A DNA stretch of 44,651 nt from Candidatus Saccharimonadota bacterium (GCA_017406775.1 JAFQXV010000002.1:1-44651), one strand, 5' to 3'; positions 34,546 through 41,673 are shown, counted from the stretch's first letter. Translations and numbers: made by a program. The notes: generated from the letters alone by a model not told the origin.

Positions 34546-34571
34546 ACTTGGCTAATTATACCAAATAATCA

Positions 34572-34580
34572 TGATATAAT
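34572..34580 (+). promoter_or_regulatory. Extended -10 promoter, leaderless spacing
   Basis: TGATATAAT with 6 bases to the ATG at 34587. Confidence 0.65.
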
Positions 34581-34586
34581 CAAGAT

Positions 34587-35081
34587 ATGAGTTCAAGAAC
34601 TGGAGAGGACTGGGGTGGTAAAAGAAAAACACAAAATTTGAACACGGCTGAACAAAAAAATTATTCAATTAGCTTTAATGTCCTTTTAGATCAGTTAAAA
34701 AATGACTTTCCGGAGTTTGATTTTAGGCACGGTAGCAAGTTTGCCTTTAGGCCACCTAAAACTATTGTGATCGGCCCGAGCGAGCCCAAGATGGAGTTTC
34801 TGCTGCTTCATGAGTTAGGGCATGCCCTGCTTGGTCATAAAGATTTTAGTATTGACATAGAGAGAATCAAGATGGAAAGTGATGCTTGGGAAAAGGCTAG
34901 AGATTTGGCGACCAAATACCGGATTGATTTTGATGACGACATGATGCAATATGAGCTTGATACCTACAGGGATTGGTTACATAAAAAATCGCGTTGCCCT
35001 ATATGTGGACTAACGCGATTCCAAGATGCGAGTGGTTATCATTGCCCATCGTGTGAAGCCTTCAGAAACAACAAAAAATAG
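34587..35081 (+). CDS. ImmA/IrrE-like metallopeptidase with C-terminal zinc ribbon
   Basis: A 164-residue protein. LLLHELGHALLGH carries the HELGH zinc motif (75-79) of the ImmA/IrrE peptidase family, which cleaves repressors or regulators in phage and stress responses. Residues about 134-160 form a zinc ribbon (RCPICGL and YHCPSCEAF), suggesting nucleic-acid or protein binding. No phage repressor lies next to it. The cytoplasmic location and the target are inferred. Predicted leaderless start; divergent from rpsA. Confidence 0.75.
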   Translation: MSSRTGEDWGGKRKTQNLNTAEQKNYSISFNVLLDQLKNDFPEFDFRHGSKFAFRPPKTIVIGPSEPKMEFLLLHELGHALLGHKDFSIDIERIKMESDAWEKARDLATKYRIDFDDDMMQYELDTYRDWLHKKSRCPICGLTRFQDASGYHCPSCEAFRNNKK

Positions 35082-35177
35082 CATCATCTCGGGGCGGGTC
35101 GCTCGTTCCTGTTGTTACGGGGCTCGCGCCCTTCATCCTCGGTCGTAACCTCGGGCACCCCTCGATGTTGCTATTTT
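35075..35177. terminator. Long GC-rich stem-loop between convergent genes
   Basis: Outer arms AAAATAGCA/TGCTATTTT (35075-35083 and 35169-35177) enclose CATC..GGGG/CCCC..GATG and GTTACG/CGTAAC (35114-35119 and 35144-35149), with a GGGC/GCCC tip. The outer left arm overlaps the end of the peptidase gene. T-rich flanks on both strands allow termination of both converging genes. Confidence 0.6.
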
Positions 35178-35185
35178 ATTGTTGC

Positions 35186-35389
35186 TTAGGCGGCCTTTTT
35201 CGCAGGGCCACGACGGGAAATACGTCCGCCTTTAGCACCAGCGATACGAGCTAACGCAGGGTTAGCAGCAAAGCCACCAGTGTGACCATTTTGGCCACCT
35301 TTTTTACCAATACGAGCATAGAATTCTTTACCGTATTTAGCTTTGTTGGTTGCAGCAGCTTTCATGCCGCCAGCTTTAGTTCCAGCCAT
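35186..35389 (-). CDS. KGG-repeat stress-type small protein
   Basis: A 67-residue, Gly/Lys/Ala-rich basic protein with KAGGMKAAATNKAKYG, RIGKKGGQNGHTGGF and GAKGGRISRRGP, the pattern of KGG or GsiB/con-10-like stress proteins. It has no hydrophobic segment; such proteins are small, hydrophilic and often abundant, sometimes DNA- or RNA-associated. Its promoter is the best sigma-70 match in the window, which fits strong expression. AGGAG lies upstream of the ATG after a leader of about 60 bases. Confidence 0.7.
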   Translation of the reverse strand: MAGTKAGGMKAAATNKAKYGKEFYARIGKKGGQNGHTGGFAANPALARIAGAKGGRISRRGPAKKAA

Positions 35390-35455
35390 TTCTAGAACTC
35401 CTATCTGCCCACCAAATTAAAATTAATTCACCACCTTTTCAGAGTGTATGTGCTT

Positions 35456-35484
35456 ATTATAGCATACCGCTTTAGTTTTGTCAA
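35456..35484 (-). promoter_or_regulatory. Consensus promoter TTGACA-N17-TATAAT with TGn
   Basis: Both hexamers are perfect and the -10 is extended (TGCTATAAT). It drives the KGG-repeat protein gene. Confidence 0.85.
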
Positions 35485-35573
35485 TATGCTAATTCTAAAA
35501 AATATGTTTTAATATTTTTATAAATCCCGAACAAAAAATTTAGAGGTTTTGCACAAAATGTGGAAAAAAGGTC
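35485..35573. other. AT-rich divergent spacer
   Basis: No gene is seen. It holds CCCGAACAAA (35526) and TGTGGAAAAA (35560), both resembling motifs in the 4730-4968 and 12589-12849 spacers. Confidence 0.25.
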
Positions 35574-35602
35574 TTGACAATATGCACGCAGTGATATAAA
35601 CT
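35574..35602 (+). promoter_or_regulatory. Promoter of the small RNA candidate
   Basis: TTGACA (35574-35579) with TGATATAAA (35592-35600). The spacer to TATAAA is short at 15, or 17 to TAAACT. Confidence 0.5.
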
Positions 35603-35605
35603 GAA

Positions 35606-35690
35606 ATTAGTTTTAAGTAGATTAAACTGCGAGGCTACTTAAAATACATGTATGACCTAAGAAATCGCCCCAAAATAGGGCGATTTCTCT
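35606..35690 (+). ncRNA. Small RNA candidate of about 85 bases
   Basis: Behind a promoter and with no plausible ORF are two stems: TTTTAAGTAG/CTACTTAAAA (35611-35620 and 35635-35644) and AGAAATCGCCC/GGGCGATTTCT (35660-35670 and 35678-35688). The second looks like a terminator with only a short T-run. It ends just before the promoter of the DUF3137 gene. A long leader of that gene is the alternative, but that gene has its own leaderless promoter. Confidence 0.45.
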
Positions 35691-35706
35691 ATGTTATAAT
35701 TATTAT

Positions 35707-36633
35707 ATGGAGTTTAAAGACCTAGAAAACCTACATCAATCATACAAGAAAAAAGTTCAAAAAAATATCTGGATAGGCGTAGCGGTAGCGGTCTTTTTTT
35801 CTCTTGTTACGCTGATTTTCTCAGGGTATTATTCCCTGCCTGTATTTTTATTTTGTGTTTTTACAATCGGAATGATTGTGGCAATTTTTACACTCATACT
35901 CACTGTTATATTAACGCAAAAGGATGCTAAGGCTTACAGATCGGCTTATAAGGCCTATTTTGTTGAAAAAGCTCTCCGGAACACTTTTACGGAATTATCT
36001 TATAATCACGAAGCTGGACTGAGCGAGAGCGTACTTTTGGATAGCCAGATGGTTAACACTGGAGATAGGTACTCTTCTAATGATCTTACCGCTGGTAAAT
36101 ACAAGGATGTTTCCTTTACACAGGCAGATGTCCATATTGAGACGGAAAGCACCGATAGCGATGGTAACACTACATATGTTACGATTTTTAGGGGACGTTT
36201 TATGATTTTTGAATTTCCAAAAAAGTTTAATTTTCGCCTAGAAGTCGTAGAAAAAGGCTTTGGAGCTAGCCGTGTGCCCAAAAAAGATCCTGTAACAAAA
36301 CGAAAGTTTGAGAGGATAAAGCTTGAATCTGGCGAGTTTAATAGCACTTTTCGGACTTATGCCGAAGATGGATTTGAGGCGTTTTACTTGCTGGATCCCA
36401 CATTTATTAATAATACACTCATCTTAGCGGAACAGCACAAGGGCAAGATTTTGCTGGGTTTTATCGATAATAAGTTATTAATTGGCCTAAAAGACGGTAA
36501 GGATGCTTTTGAGCCGCCTAGCGTTTTTAAGGAACTTAATGAGGCCACCGAAACCGCTAAAATAGCGAACGACATTCATCTAATCACTAATTTTGTAGAT
36601 GTCTTAAAGCTTAACAATAAACTATTTAAATAG
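35707..36633 (+). CDS. DUF3137 membrane protein
   Basis: A 308-residue protein with two adjacent membrane helices (about 21-40 and 45-68), then a soluble domain with the DUF3137 pattern: DVSFTQADVHIETE, TIFRGRFMIFEFPKKF, FNSTFRTYAEDGFEAFYLL and LLGFIDNKLLIGLKDGKDAFEPP. Function is unknown for this family. It resembles LemA-neighbour proteins, but no lemA is seen here. TGTTATAAT (35692-35700) lies 6 bases before the ATG, so initiation is predicted to be leaderless. The ABC transporter genes follow 17 bases later from their own -10. Confidence 0.75.
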   Translation: MEFKDLENLHQSYKKKVQKNIWIGVAVAVFFSLVTLIFSGYYSLPVFLFCVFTIGMIVAIFTLILTVILTQKDAKAYRSAYKAYFVEKALRNTFTELSYNHEAGLSESVLLDSQMVNTGDRYSSNDLTAGKYKDVSFTQADVHIETESTDSDGNTTYVTIFRGRFMIFEFPKKFNFRLEVVEKGFGASRVPKKDPVTKRKFERIKLESGEFNSTFRTYAEDGFEAFYLLDPTFINNTLILAEQHKGKILLGFIDNKLLIGLKDGKDAFEPPSVFKELNEATETAKIANDIHLITNFVDVLKLNNKLFK

Positions 36634-36650
36634 TATGCTACAATTATTTT

Positions 36651-37358
36651 ATGATAGAGATTAAGGGTGTCAGCAAAAAATACGGCGACAAATACGCCTT
36701 GAATAAAGTTTCCTTCGATGTTAAAGATGGCGAAATCTTCGCTTTTATCGGTCATAATGGTGCCGGTAAAACCACTCTGATTAAATCGATTTGTGGCATT
36801 ATCGAATTCGATGAAGGTAAAATCCTGATCAATGGCCAATCTATTAAAGATAATCCTTTAGCCTGTAAAAAACAAATGGCTTACATCTCTGATGATCCAG
36901 AACTTTATGAAGATATGAAAGCTATCGCGTTTATTAATTTTGTTTGCGATATGTACGATACGCCCGCCGACGTCCGTGCTAAAAACATCGAACACTATGC
37001 CAAGCTTTTTGATCTCGAAAAAGAATTAAACAATCAAATTAAATCTTTTTCTCACGGTATGAAACAAAAAGTCGCTTTAATAGCTGCGCTTTCTCACGAA
37101 CCTAAAGTATTGATCATGGATGAGCCCTTTGTTGGTCTAGATCCTAAAGCAATTTTTGATATGAAGGAGGTCATGCGCGAAGTAGCCAAAGCTGGTGGTA
37201 CTATTTTCTTCTCCACTCACATTCTGGATATGGCCGAAAAACTCTGCGACCGTGTGGCAATCGTCAAAAAGGGCCAAATCGTTAAAGTTGGCAGCATGAA
37301 AAAAATCCGTGGCGACAGATCTCTCGAAAAAGTCTTCTTAGAACTCGAGGAAAAATGA
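36651..37358 (+). CDS. ABC transporter ATP-binding protein
   Basis: A 235-residue ATPase: Walker A GHNGAGKTT (34-42), Q-loop region MAYISDDPELYE, signature FSHGMKQK, Walker B VLIMDEPFVGLD and a switch His in FFSTHI. It powers the permease encoded next; its stop overlaps the permease start (ATGA). The order and type fit an exporter, possibly of peptides, antibiotics or lipids, with no substrate clue. TGCTACAAT (36636-36644) lies 6 bases before the ATG. Confidence 0.92.
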   Translation: MIEIKGVSKKYGDKYALNKVSFDVKDGEIFAFIGHNGAGKTTLIKSICGIIEFDEGKILINGQSIKDNPLACKKQMAYISDDPELYEDMKAIAFINFVCDMYDTPADVRAKNIEHYAKLFDLEKELNNQIKSFSHGMKQKVALIAALSHEPKVLIMDEPFVGLDPKAIFDMKEVMREVAKAGGTIFFSTHILDMAEKLCDRVAIVKKGQIVKVGSMKKIRGDRSLEKVFLELEEK

Positions 37359-38971
37359 GTAAACTAGTTTCCCTTTTAAAAGCATCAATGGCAGGAGGGC
37401 TTCAGCTATTTAATTACCGCGGCAAAACCGAGCGTTCACAACGCATTATGCCACTAGTACTCGGCGCACTGGTCTGGGTATCTATGCTAATAAGCGCTGG
37501 CGCTATAGCCACTGGGCTAAAACAAGACGGGAATGGAGTTGCTCTACTTTCTCTATATACTTTAGTCACCAGTGTTATTATCCTGATGGAAGGCATCTAC
37601 AAATCTAGCGATCTACTGTTCAAACCAAAAGACAACGACCTCTTGCTCTCAATGCCTATCCCTAAGCGACATATCATTTTAGCTAGAATTATCAAATTTT
37701 ACATTTACGAATTACTTTACTGTCTAATTTTCCTCTTACCCGCCGTTGTGGCCTACGCCACAACTTTCGATATTAACCCACCACTATTTTGGCTGACCTC
37801 TATTACGGTTCTTCTGCTTACTCCAATTATTCCTATTGCGCTCTCTTGCATTATTGGTCTGATTTCCTCGTCAATCTCCTCCAAATTTAAACACAAAAAC
37901 TTCTTCCAGGTCATCTTTTCTTTTATTTTTCTAATCGCTCTCGCGATTTTTATCATAATATCAAATACCGATTCAAGTTTCGAAGGTCGTGCTATAGTAG
38001 CTATTAGTGACAAAGTTGCTGATTACTATTACCCGGCTCAAACTTTCATCAATCTTGTATCTGACTTTAATATCTGGCAATACTTGTTATTTATTGCTGT
38101 TAATTTAATAGTGTTAGTAGTTTCTACCCTTATTGTTAGCCACTTTTATGCCAAAATCGTCAGCCGCCTCGGCACCATCAAACAAACCGTAGTTACATCC
38201 ACAAACTACAATTTTAAACGCCGCAGTCAAACGGCTGCCATGATAAAAAAAGAAATCGTGAAATATTTTAACACACCAGTACTGCTAATGAACACCGCTA
38301 TAGGCCTCATCCTCTTTATTGTAGCCATTGTGGCACTTTGTTTTAAATACGATGATTTCGTCGCTTCTCTGACCTCATCTACGGAAAATTTTCCTCTTAC
38401 TTCAGAACAAATTCTCTCTTATTTACCAAGCGCAACCGTTGCTCTAGTAGCATTTGCCAGCCTAATGACTTTTATTACTGCTACCATAATTTCTCTCGAA
38501 GGAAAAACCTTTAATTTGCTAAAAACCCTCCCCATCAGTGGTCACAAAGTTATCATGACCAAAGTTTTAGCCGCCGTACTTTTAATTGTGCCAGTGACCG
38601 CTCTGGGCAGCATCATTATGGCTATTAGATTTCAATTCGGTATTCTAGATACGATTTTAATTTTTATCGCCGTTATTGCCGCACCTATGCTTACGGAAAT
38701 GATTGGCGTCCTAATTGACCTCAAATACGCTCGCTTCAATGCCGAAAGCGATGCCGTTGTCGTCAAACAAAGCGCTGGCGTCATGGTAGCAACCTTTCTC
38801 GGCCTCGGCATGGTACTTGTCTCTATTTCCCTACTCTTTACACTAGTCTTTCTCGCTGGCCAAACCGTCGGTCTAATTATCTTTAACGCGACTTTGGTGA
38901 TTGTCTCTACTTTTGTCTACTTTGTCATTGCAGCGCGTGGCGCCGAAAAATACATGAAACTTTCTGCGTGA
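37355..38971 (+). CDS. ABC exporter membrane permease
   Basis: A 538-residue polytopic protein with about twelve hydrophobic segments in two similar halves (about 30-255 and 310-535), of the large ABC-2 exporter type. The N-terminal part has SDLLFKPKDNDLLLSMPIPKRHIILARI and the second half TFNLLKTLPISGHKVIMTKVLAA, the same coupling-helix-like motif repeated, suggesting internal duplication. It forms the channel for the ATPase encoded upstream. The ATG overlaps the previous stop by 4 bases. Confidence 0.85.
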   Translation: MSKLVSLLKASMAGGLQLFNYRGKTERSQRIMPLVLGALVWVSMLISAGAIATGLKQDGNGVALLSLYTLVTSVIILMEGIYKSSDLLFKPKDNDLLLSMPIPKRHIILARIIKFYIYELLYCLIFLLPAVVAYATTFDINPPLFWLTSITVLLLTPIIPIALSCIIGLISSSISSKFKHKNFFQVIFSFIFLIALAIFIIISNTDSSFEGRAIVAISDKVADYYYPAQTFINLVSDFNIWQYLLFIAVNLIVLVVSTLIVSHFYAKIVSRLGTIKQTVVTSTNYNFKRRSQTAAMIKKEIVKYFNTPVLLMNTAIGLILFIVAIVALCFKYDDFVASLTSSTENFPLTSEQILSYLPSATVALVAFASLMTFITATIISLEGKTFNLLKTLPISGHKVIMTKVLAAVLLIVPVTALGSIIMAIRFQFGILDTILIFIAVIAAPMLTEMIGVLIDLKYARFNAESDAVVVKQSAGVMVATFLGLGMVLVSISLLFTLVFLAGQTVGLIIFNATLVIVSTFVYFVIAARGAEKYMKLSA

Positions 38972-38973
38972 AC

Positions 38974-38996
38974 AAAAAACAGGCGGATTACACCTG
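38974..38996 (-). terminator. Terminator of the tRNA-Ala/tRNA-Ile unit
   Basis: CAGG/CCTG stem (38980-38996) followed by TTTTTT on the minus strand. Confidence 0.5.
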
Positions 38997-39004
38997 CTAA
39001 GATT

Positions 39005-39081
39005 TGGTGGGGATATGTGGACTTGAACCACAGACCTCGTCATTATCAGTGACGCGCTCTAACCAGCTGAGCTATATCCCC
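39005..39081 (-). tRNA. tRNA-Ile (GAT)
   Basis: Acceptor GGGGATA/TATCCCC, discriminator A and encoded CCA; D stem GCTC/GAGC; anticodon arm CGTCA-CTGATAA-TGACG (anticodon GAT); T arm with GTTCAAG. It lies downstream of tRNA-Ala in the same orientation. Confidence 0.95.
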
Positions 39082-39267
39082 ACATTGTAAAAGTTTGGTC
39101 GACTGTTCGCTTTGCGAAAGTCGTCCACATGACGTCGCCTCGGAAAAGAAAGTAAACTTTCTTTTCGTAGTTTCCTCATTACTTAAAATATATGCAAGCA
39201 TCTATTTTAAGTAATTCGTCATCTACTCGAAAAATGAAATAATTCATTTTTCGCTCGGCTCCTAGTG
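39082..39267. repeat. Series of four stem-loops between two tRNA genes
   Basis: GACT-TTCGC/GCGAA-AGTC (near 39101-39122), GAAAAGAAAG/CTTTCTTTTC (near 39143-39166), ATTACTTAAAATA/TATTTTAAGTAAT (near 39178-39215) and CGAAAAATGAA/TTCATTTTTCG (near 39228-39253). They fill the 186-base gap. They may be processing signals of the tRNA precursor. Confidence 0.55.
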
Positions 39268-39344
39268 TGGTGGAGTAACTGGGACTCAAACCCAGGACCT
39301 CTGCCTTGCAAAGGCAGCGCTCTAATCAGCTGAGCTATTACCCC
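39268..39344 (-). tRNA. tRNA-Ala (TGC)
   Basis: Acceptor GGGGTAA/TTACTCC with the G3-U70 pair that identifies tRNA-Ala, discriminator A and encoded CCA; anticodon arm CTGCC-TTTGCAA-GGCAG (anticodon TGC). First gene of an Ala-Ile pair, normally found in the 16S-23S spacer but here separate from rRNA. Confidence 0.95.
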
Positions 39345-39382
39345 GTGCTATCATTTTACCAAAAAATGAAAAATATGCAAGA

Positions 39383-40204
39383 TTAAGGCTTAAAATTGTA
39401 GTAGGCATAACCAGGAAGTGGGTTTACTTGGCGAATTTTAACTAGTTCTGGAAGCGAAACGAACTCGTACCCGTTAAACCTCAAGGTATCGATTAATCCC
39501 GGCACAGCATCTACAGAAGTACTATAAATATCATGCATAAGGATTATGGCACCATCATGAACTTCGTCCAGAGTAACAGCGATAATAGAGTTAGGGTCGC
39601 GACTCTTCCAGTCTAGAGTGTCGACCGACCATAAAATCATAGGTGTTTTCACGAATTTACGAACCGAATCATTGATATTGCCATACGGTGGGCGCGTGAA
39701 GCTAGGGGTCTTGCCAAGAATATTGTTGAATACCGCTCTAGATTCTTCTATATCGGATTGTACGGCAGAGGCCGAAATTTTGATTAAATTTTGGTGATAC
39801 ATGGTATGACTGGCGATTTCGTGCCCTTCTTTAGAGGCGCGCTTAACAATGTCTGGATTATTTCTAGCCATTACGCCCAACATAAAAAACGTAGCCGGCA
39901 CATCTTTTTCTTGCAAGATATCAAGGAGCCTAGGCGTAGTTTCTGGCGATGGCCCATCGTCAAAAGTAAGCGCCACAAGCTTTTTTCCATTTAAATCTCT
40001 AGTGGTGGCCCTGACATGTTTAGACATTGGGGCTATGCGAATCGTGCTGAGTGGATCCCCGGTTCTTGAGATAGTTATATCAAGTAGGTCCAAAATAGAC
40101 ATTATGCCAATAATTATTACCGCCACCAGTTTTAGCCAAGGCCAACGTGCGTTAATGCGGCTTAAAAAATTTCTTTTAGAGAATGTTTTGTCTGACGTAC
40201 TCAT
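39383..40204 (-). CDS. Polysaccharide deacetylase (NodB/CE4), membrane-anchored
   Basis: A 273-residue protein with a short cytoplasmic N-terminus, one membrane anchor (about 25-42) and an extracellular CE4 domain: ALTFDDGPSP (79-87, catalytic and metal Asp), EIASHTMYHQ (metal His), RPPYG, a DWKSRDP motif and ILMHD. It probably removes acetyl groups from peptidoglycan GlcNAc or MurNAc, which protects against lysozyme. Its start overlaps the end of the SpoU methyltransferase gene by 29 bases, so it depends on that transcript. Confidence 0.88.
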   Translation of the reverse strand: MSTSDKTFSKRNFLSRINARWPWLKLVAVIIIGIMSILDLLDITISRTGDPLSTIRIAPMSKHVRATTRDLNGKKLVALTFDDGPSPETTPRLLDILQEKDVPATFFMLGVMARNNPDIVKRASKEGHEIASHTMYHQNLIKISASAVQSDIEESRAVFNNILGKTPSFTRPPYGNINDSVRKFVKTPMILWSVDTLDWKSRDPNSIIAVTLDEVHDGAIILMHDIYSTSVDAVPGLIDTLRFNGYEFVSLPELVKIRQVNPLPGYAYYNFKP

Positions 40205-40697
40205 ACATGGCGATTCCTGCTGCTACACCCACATTAACTGAGCGCGTAGAGCCAAAACTTTCGATAAATCTAACGTCACTGGCTTTATTCAATAATTCTG
40301 CCGTGATGCCGTTATTTTCGGAGCCAAAAATAAGCGTAGTGTCTTGAATAAATTTTTTATCATGCAGAGCTTTGGCGCGCGGGGTGTTGTTTTCAATAGC
40401 GATTAGTTCCCTGCCGTTCTGCGTGGTAAGAAAATCTTCCACAGTAGGATGGTGAACAATTTCTAGATATTTATCGGTGCACATAGCGCCACGACGGTTA
40501 TACTTTTTCTTGCCTATGATGTGGACTTTTGATACATTGAAAGAATTGGCCGTGCGCACAATGGAACCAATATTAAAATCGTGTTCAACATTTTCGATGG
40601 CGATTTCTAAAGGAACTCTTTTTTGAGCAAGTAAATCAAAGACCTGTTCGTTGGTGAGGCCTTTATACTTATCAATTAAATTCCTGGTATCTTCCAT
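40176..40697 (-). CDS. SpoU/TrmH-family RNA 2'-O-methyltransferase
   Basis: A 173-residue SPOUT enzyme: VEHDFNIGSIVRTANSFNV (motif 1, NxGxIxRTA), TLIFGSENNGI (motif 2, FGxExxG) and GSTRSVNVGVAAGIAMYEYVR (motif 3, SLNVxxAxxI). It methylates a ribose in tRNA or rRNA; the precise site cannot be read from the sequence. There is no extra RNA-binding domain, as in TrmL or minimal SPOUT enzymes. TGTTATAAT (40704-40712) is 6 bases before the ATG, so the mRNA is predicted leaderless. Confidence 0.88.
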   Translation of the reverse strand: MEDTRNLIDKYKGLTNEQVFDLLAQKRVPLEIAIENVEHDFNIGSIVRTANSFNVSKVHIIGKKKYNRRGAMCTDKYLEIVHHPTVEDFLTTQNGRELIAIENNTPRAKALHDKKFIQDTTLIFGSENNGITAELLNKASDVRFIESFGSTRSVNVGVAAGIAMYEYVRQNIL

Positions 40698-40741
40698 ACT
40701 GTAATTATAACACGCTGAGGATAATTTTATTACTCAAGGAA

Positions 40742-40769
40742 GTAGCCCGGGTGGGGGAACCCGGGCTAC
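40742..40769 (-). terminator. Strong stem-loop after the second GC-rich gene
   Basis: GTAGCCCGGGT/ACCCGGGCTAC, 11 pairs and a 6-base loop. Only a weak T-run follows on the minus strand. Confidence 0.65.
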
Positions 40770-40789
40770 AGAGGAAGGGGGGGGAGACA

Positions 40790-41176
40790 TCACGCTTCGT
40801 AGAACGTGATGAGACCCTTGCGAGTTTTAGGGTCGTAATCAGCACTAAAGCGATAGCGCTTCGACCCAAAATCAGATTTAAGATAGACGTCACATCTACC
40901 CTCGATGGTGTACCATGATGTTTCGCCGATAAACTGATCATCGAGCCCAGAACCGTCGCTCTGAGGAGCATCGTTGTCCACATCGTGACGAATTATAGCG
41001 GTCACGAATACGTTCTCCATACCAATGCGAGTTGATTCGCGTTCACCACTTAGGGACTCCACCACGGAGAACCACATGCCTACGTAGGCACGCCTTTCTG
41101 TTGAATACTTGAACGCATCCAAGATGCGGTCAAGGCTTGGTCCGCCCGTGATGTTGTAGAATTTTGCGGTATCCAT
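40790..41176 (-). CDS. GC-rich gene, function unknown
   Basis: A 128-residue soluble protein: MDTAKFYNITGGPSLDRILD, ending RFSADYDPKTRKGLITFYEA, probably a small beta-rich domain. Its codons favour G/C endings, unlike adjacent genes. It is a self-contained unit: -10 TGTTATACT near 41300 on the minus strand, a long leader of about 120 bases, GGGAGG 7 bases before the ATG, and a strong stem-loop after a C-rich tail. It is similar in style, though not in sequence, to the gene at 12911-13201. I do not recognise the family. Confidence 0.65.
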   Translation of the reverse strand: MDTAKFYNITGGPSLDRILDAFKYSTERRAYVGMWFSVVESLSGERESTRIGMENVFVTAIIRHDVDNDAPQSDGSGLDDQFIGETSWYTIEGRCDVYLKSDFGSKRYRFSADYDPKTRKGLITFYEA

Positions 41177-41340
41177 AACGGATACCTCCCTTCTGTCTAA
41201 AACGTTTACAGTTCGTGCTTTCCTGATTCTATCTGGATAACTTCATCACCCCTTCTTTTAAGGTACTCAAAGCCTAATATCTAGGATTAAAAAAGTATAA
41301 CATGTTTTTTTATCAAATAAAAGCATAAGCTAGATAAAGA

Positions 41341-41368
41341 AATCCCCGAGTAATTATACTCGGGGATT
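41341..41368 (-). terminator. Terminator of the 41370-41528 RNA unit
   Basis: AATCCCCGAGTA/TACTCGGGGATT, 12 pairs with an ATTA loop, then TTTCTTTAT on the minus strand. Confidence 0.75.
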
Positions 41369-41528
41369 AAGGTACAGGAAGGATTTTGTTTTGTTGTCAT
41401 GTAGATCCTTGACTACCTGGAAAATGTTGGTCGGGTAAGCCCGTCGCTTGCCTAGGATACAAACGGTAACTTACCCGGTGAGGGACCTGTGTCGGCCTGG
41501 TCAGAGCCCCGCGGAACTTCCCCGCTTG
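41369..41528 (-). ncRNA. Unidentified GC-rich structured RNA candidate
   Basis: The segment starts 7 bases after TGTTATAAT (41535-41543) and ends at a strong terminator. It is much richer in GC than its surroundings. Pairings on the minus strand: CGGGTAAG with CTTACCCG enclosing a 30-base internal part, GCGG with CCGC near the 5' end, GACC with GGTC, and GTAG with CTAC near the 3' end. One frame is open through it but has no start codon after the promoter and no ribosome site. It does not show the signature motifs of RNase P, tmRNA, SRP or 6S RNA. Confidence 0.5.
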
Positions 41529-41534
41529 GTTTAC

Positions 41535-41543
41535 ATTATAACA
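41535..41543 (-). promoter_or_regulatory. Extended -10 promoter of the RNA candidate
   Basis: TGTTATAAT on the minus strand; start near 41528. Confidence 0.6.
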
Positions 41544-41578
41544 AATTTTGCCTATTTGTCTTACTCTGTTGCTCCAAC

Positions 41579-41601
41579 AAAAAACTCCCTTTCGAGAGAG
41601 T
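41579..41601 (-). terminator. Terminator behind the 16S remnant
   Basis: ACTCTCT/AGGGAGT with a CGAA tetraloop followed by TTTTTTGTTGG. The real 16S unit also ends in a hairpin followed by TTTTTTGTTGG (44336-44367). Confidence 0.7.
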
Positions 41602-41660
41602 GTTCTTACAGATTTATATTCATCAATTCCTTCTCGAGAAAGGAGTTTGACGGGCGGTGT
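41600..41660 (-). pseudogene. Decayed fragment of the 16S rRNA 3' end and spacer
   Basis: On the minus strand ACACCGCCCGTCAAAC, the universal segment near 16S position 1400, is joined directly to CTCCTTTCTCGAGAAGG, the 16S 3' end plus downstream spacer; about 120 bases of 16S between them are missing. Positions 41600-41645 match 44495-44540 at 40 of 46 bases. It follows the toxin gene by 13 bases. Confidence 0.8.
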
Positions 41661-41673
41661 AATGTGGTTCACT

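Noticed and set aside
41397-41672. A 91-codon minus-strand frame through the 16S remnant and the RNA candidate
   Set aside because: Its only ATG lies in the rRNA-derived sequence with no ribosome site, the frame crosses a terminator and a promoter, and its composition is not protein-like.
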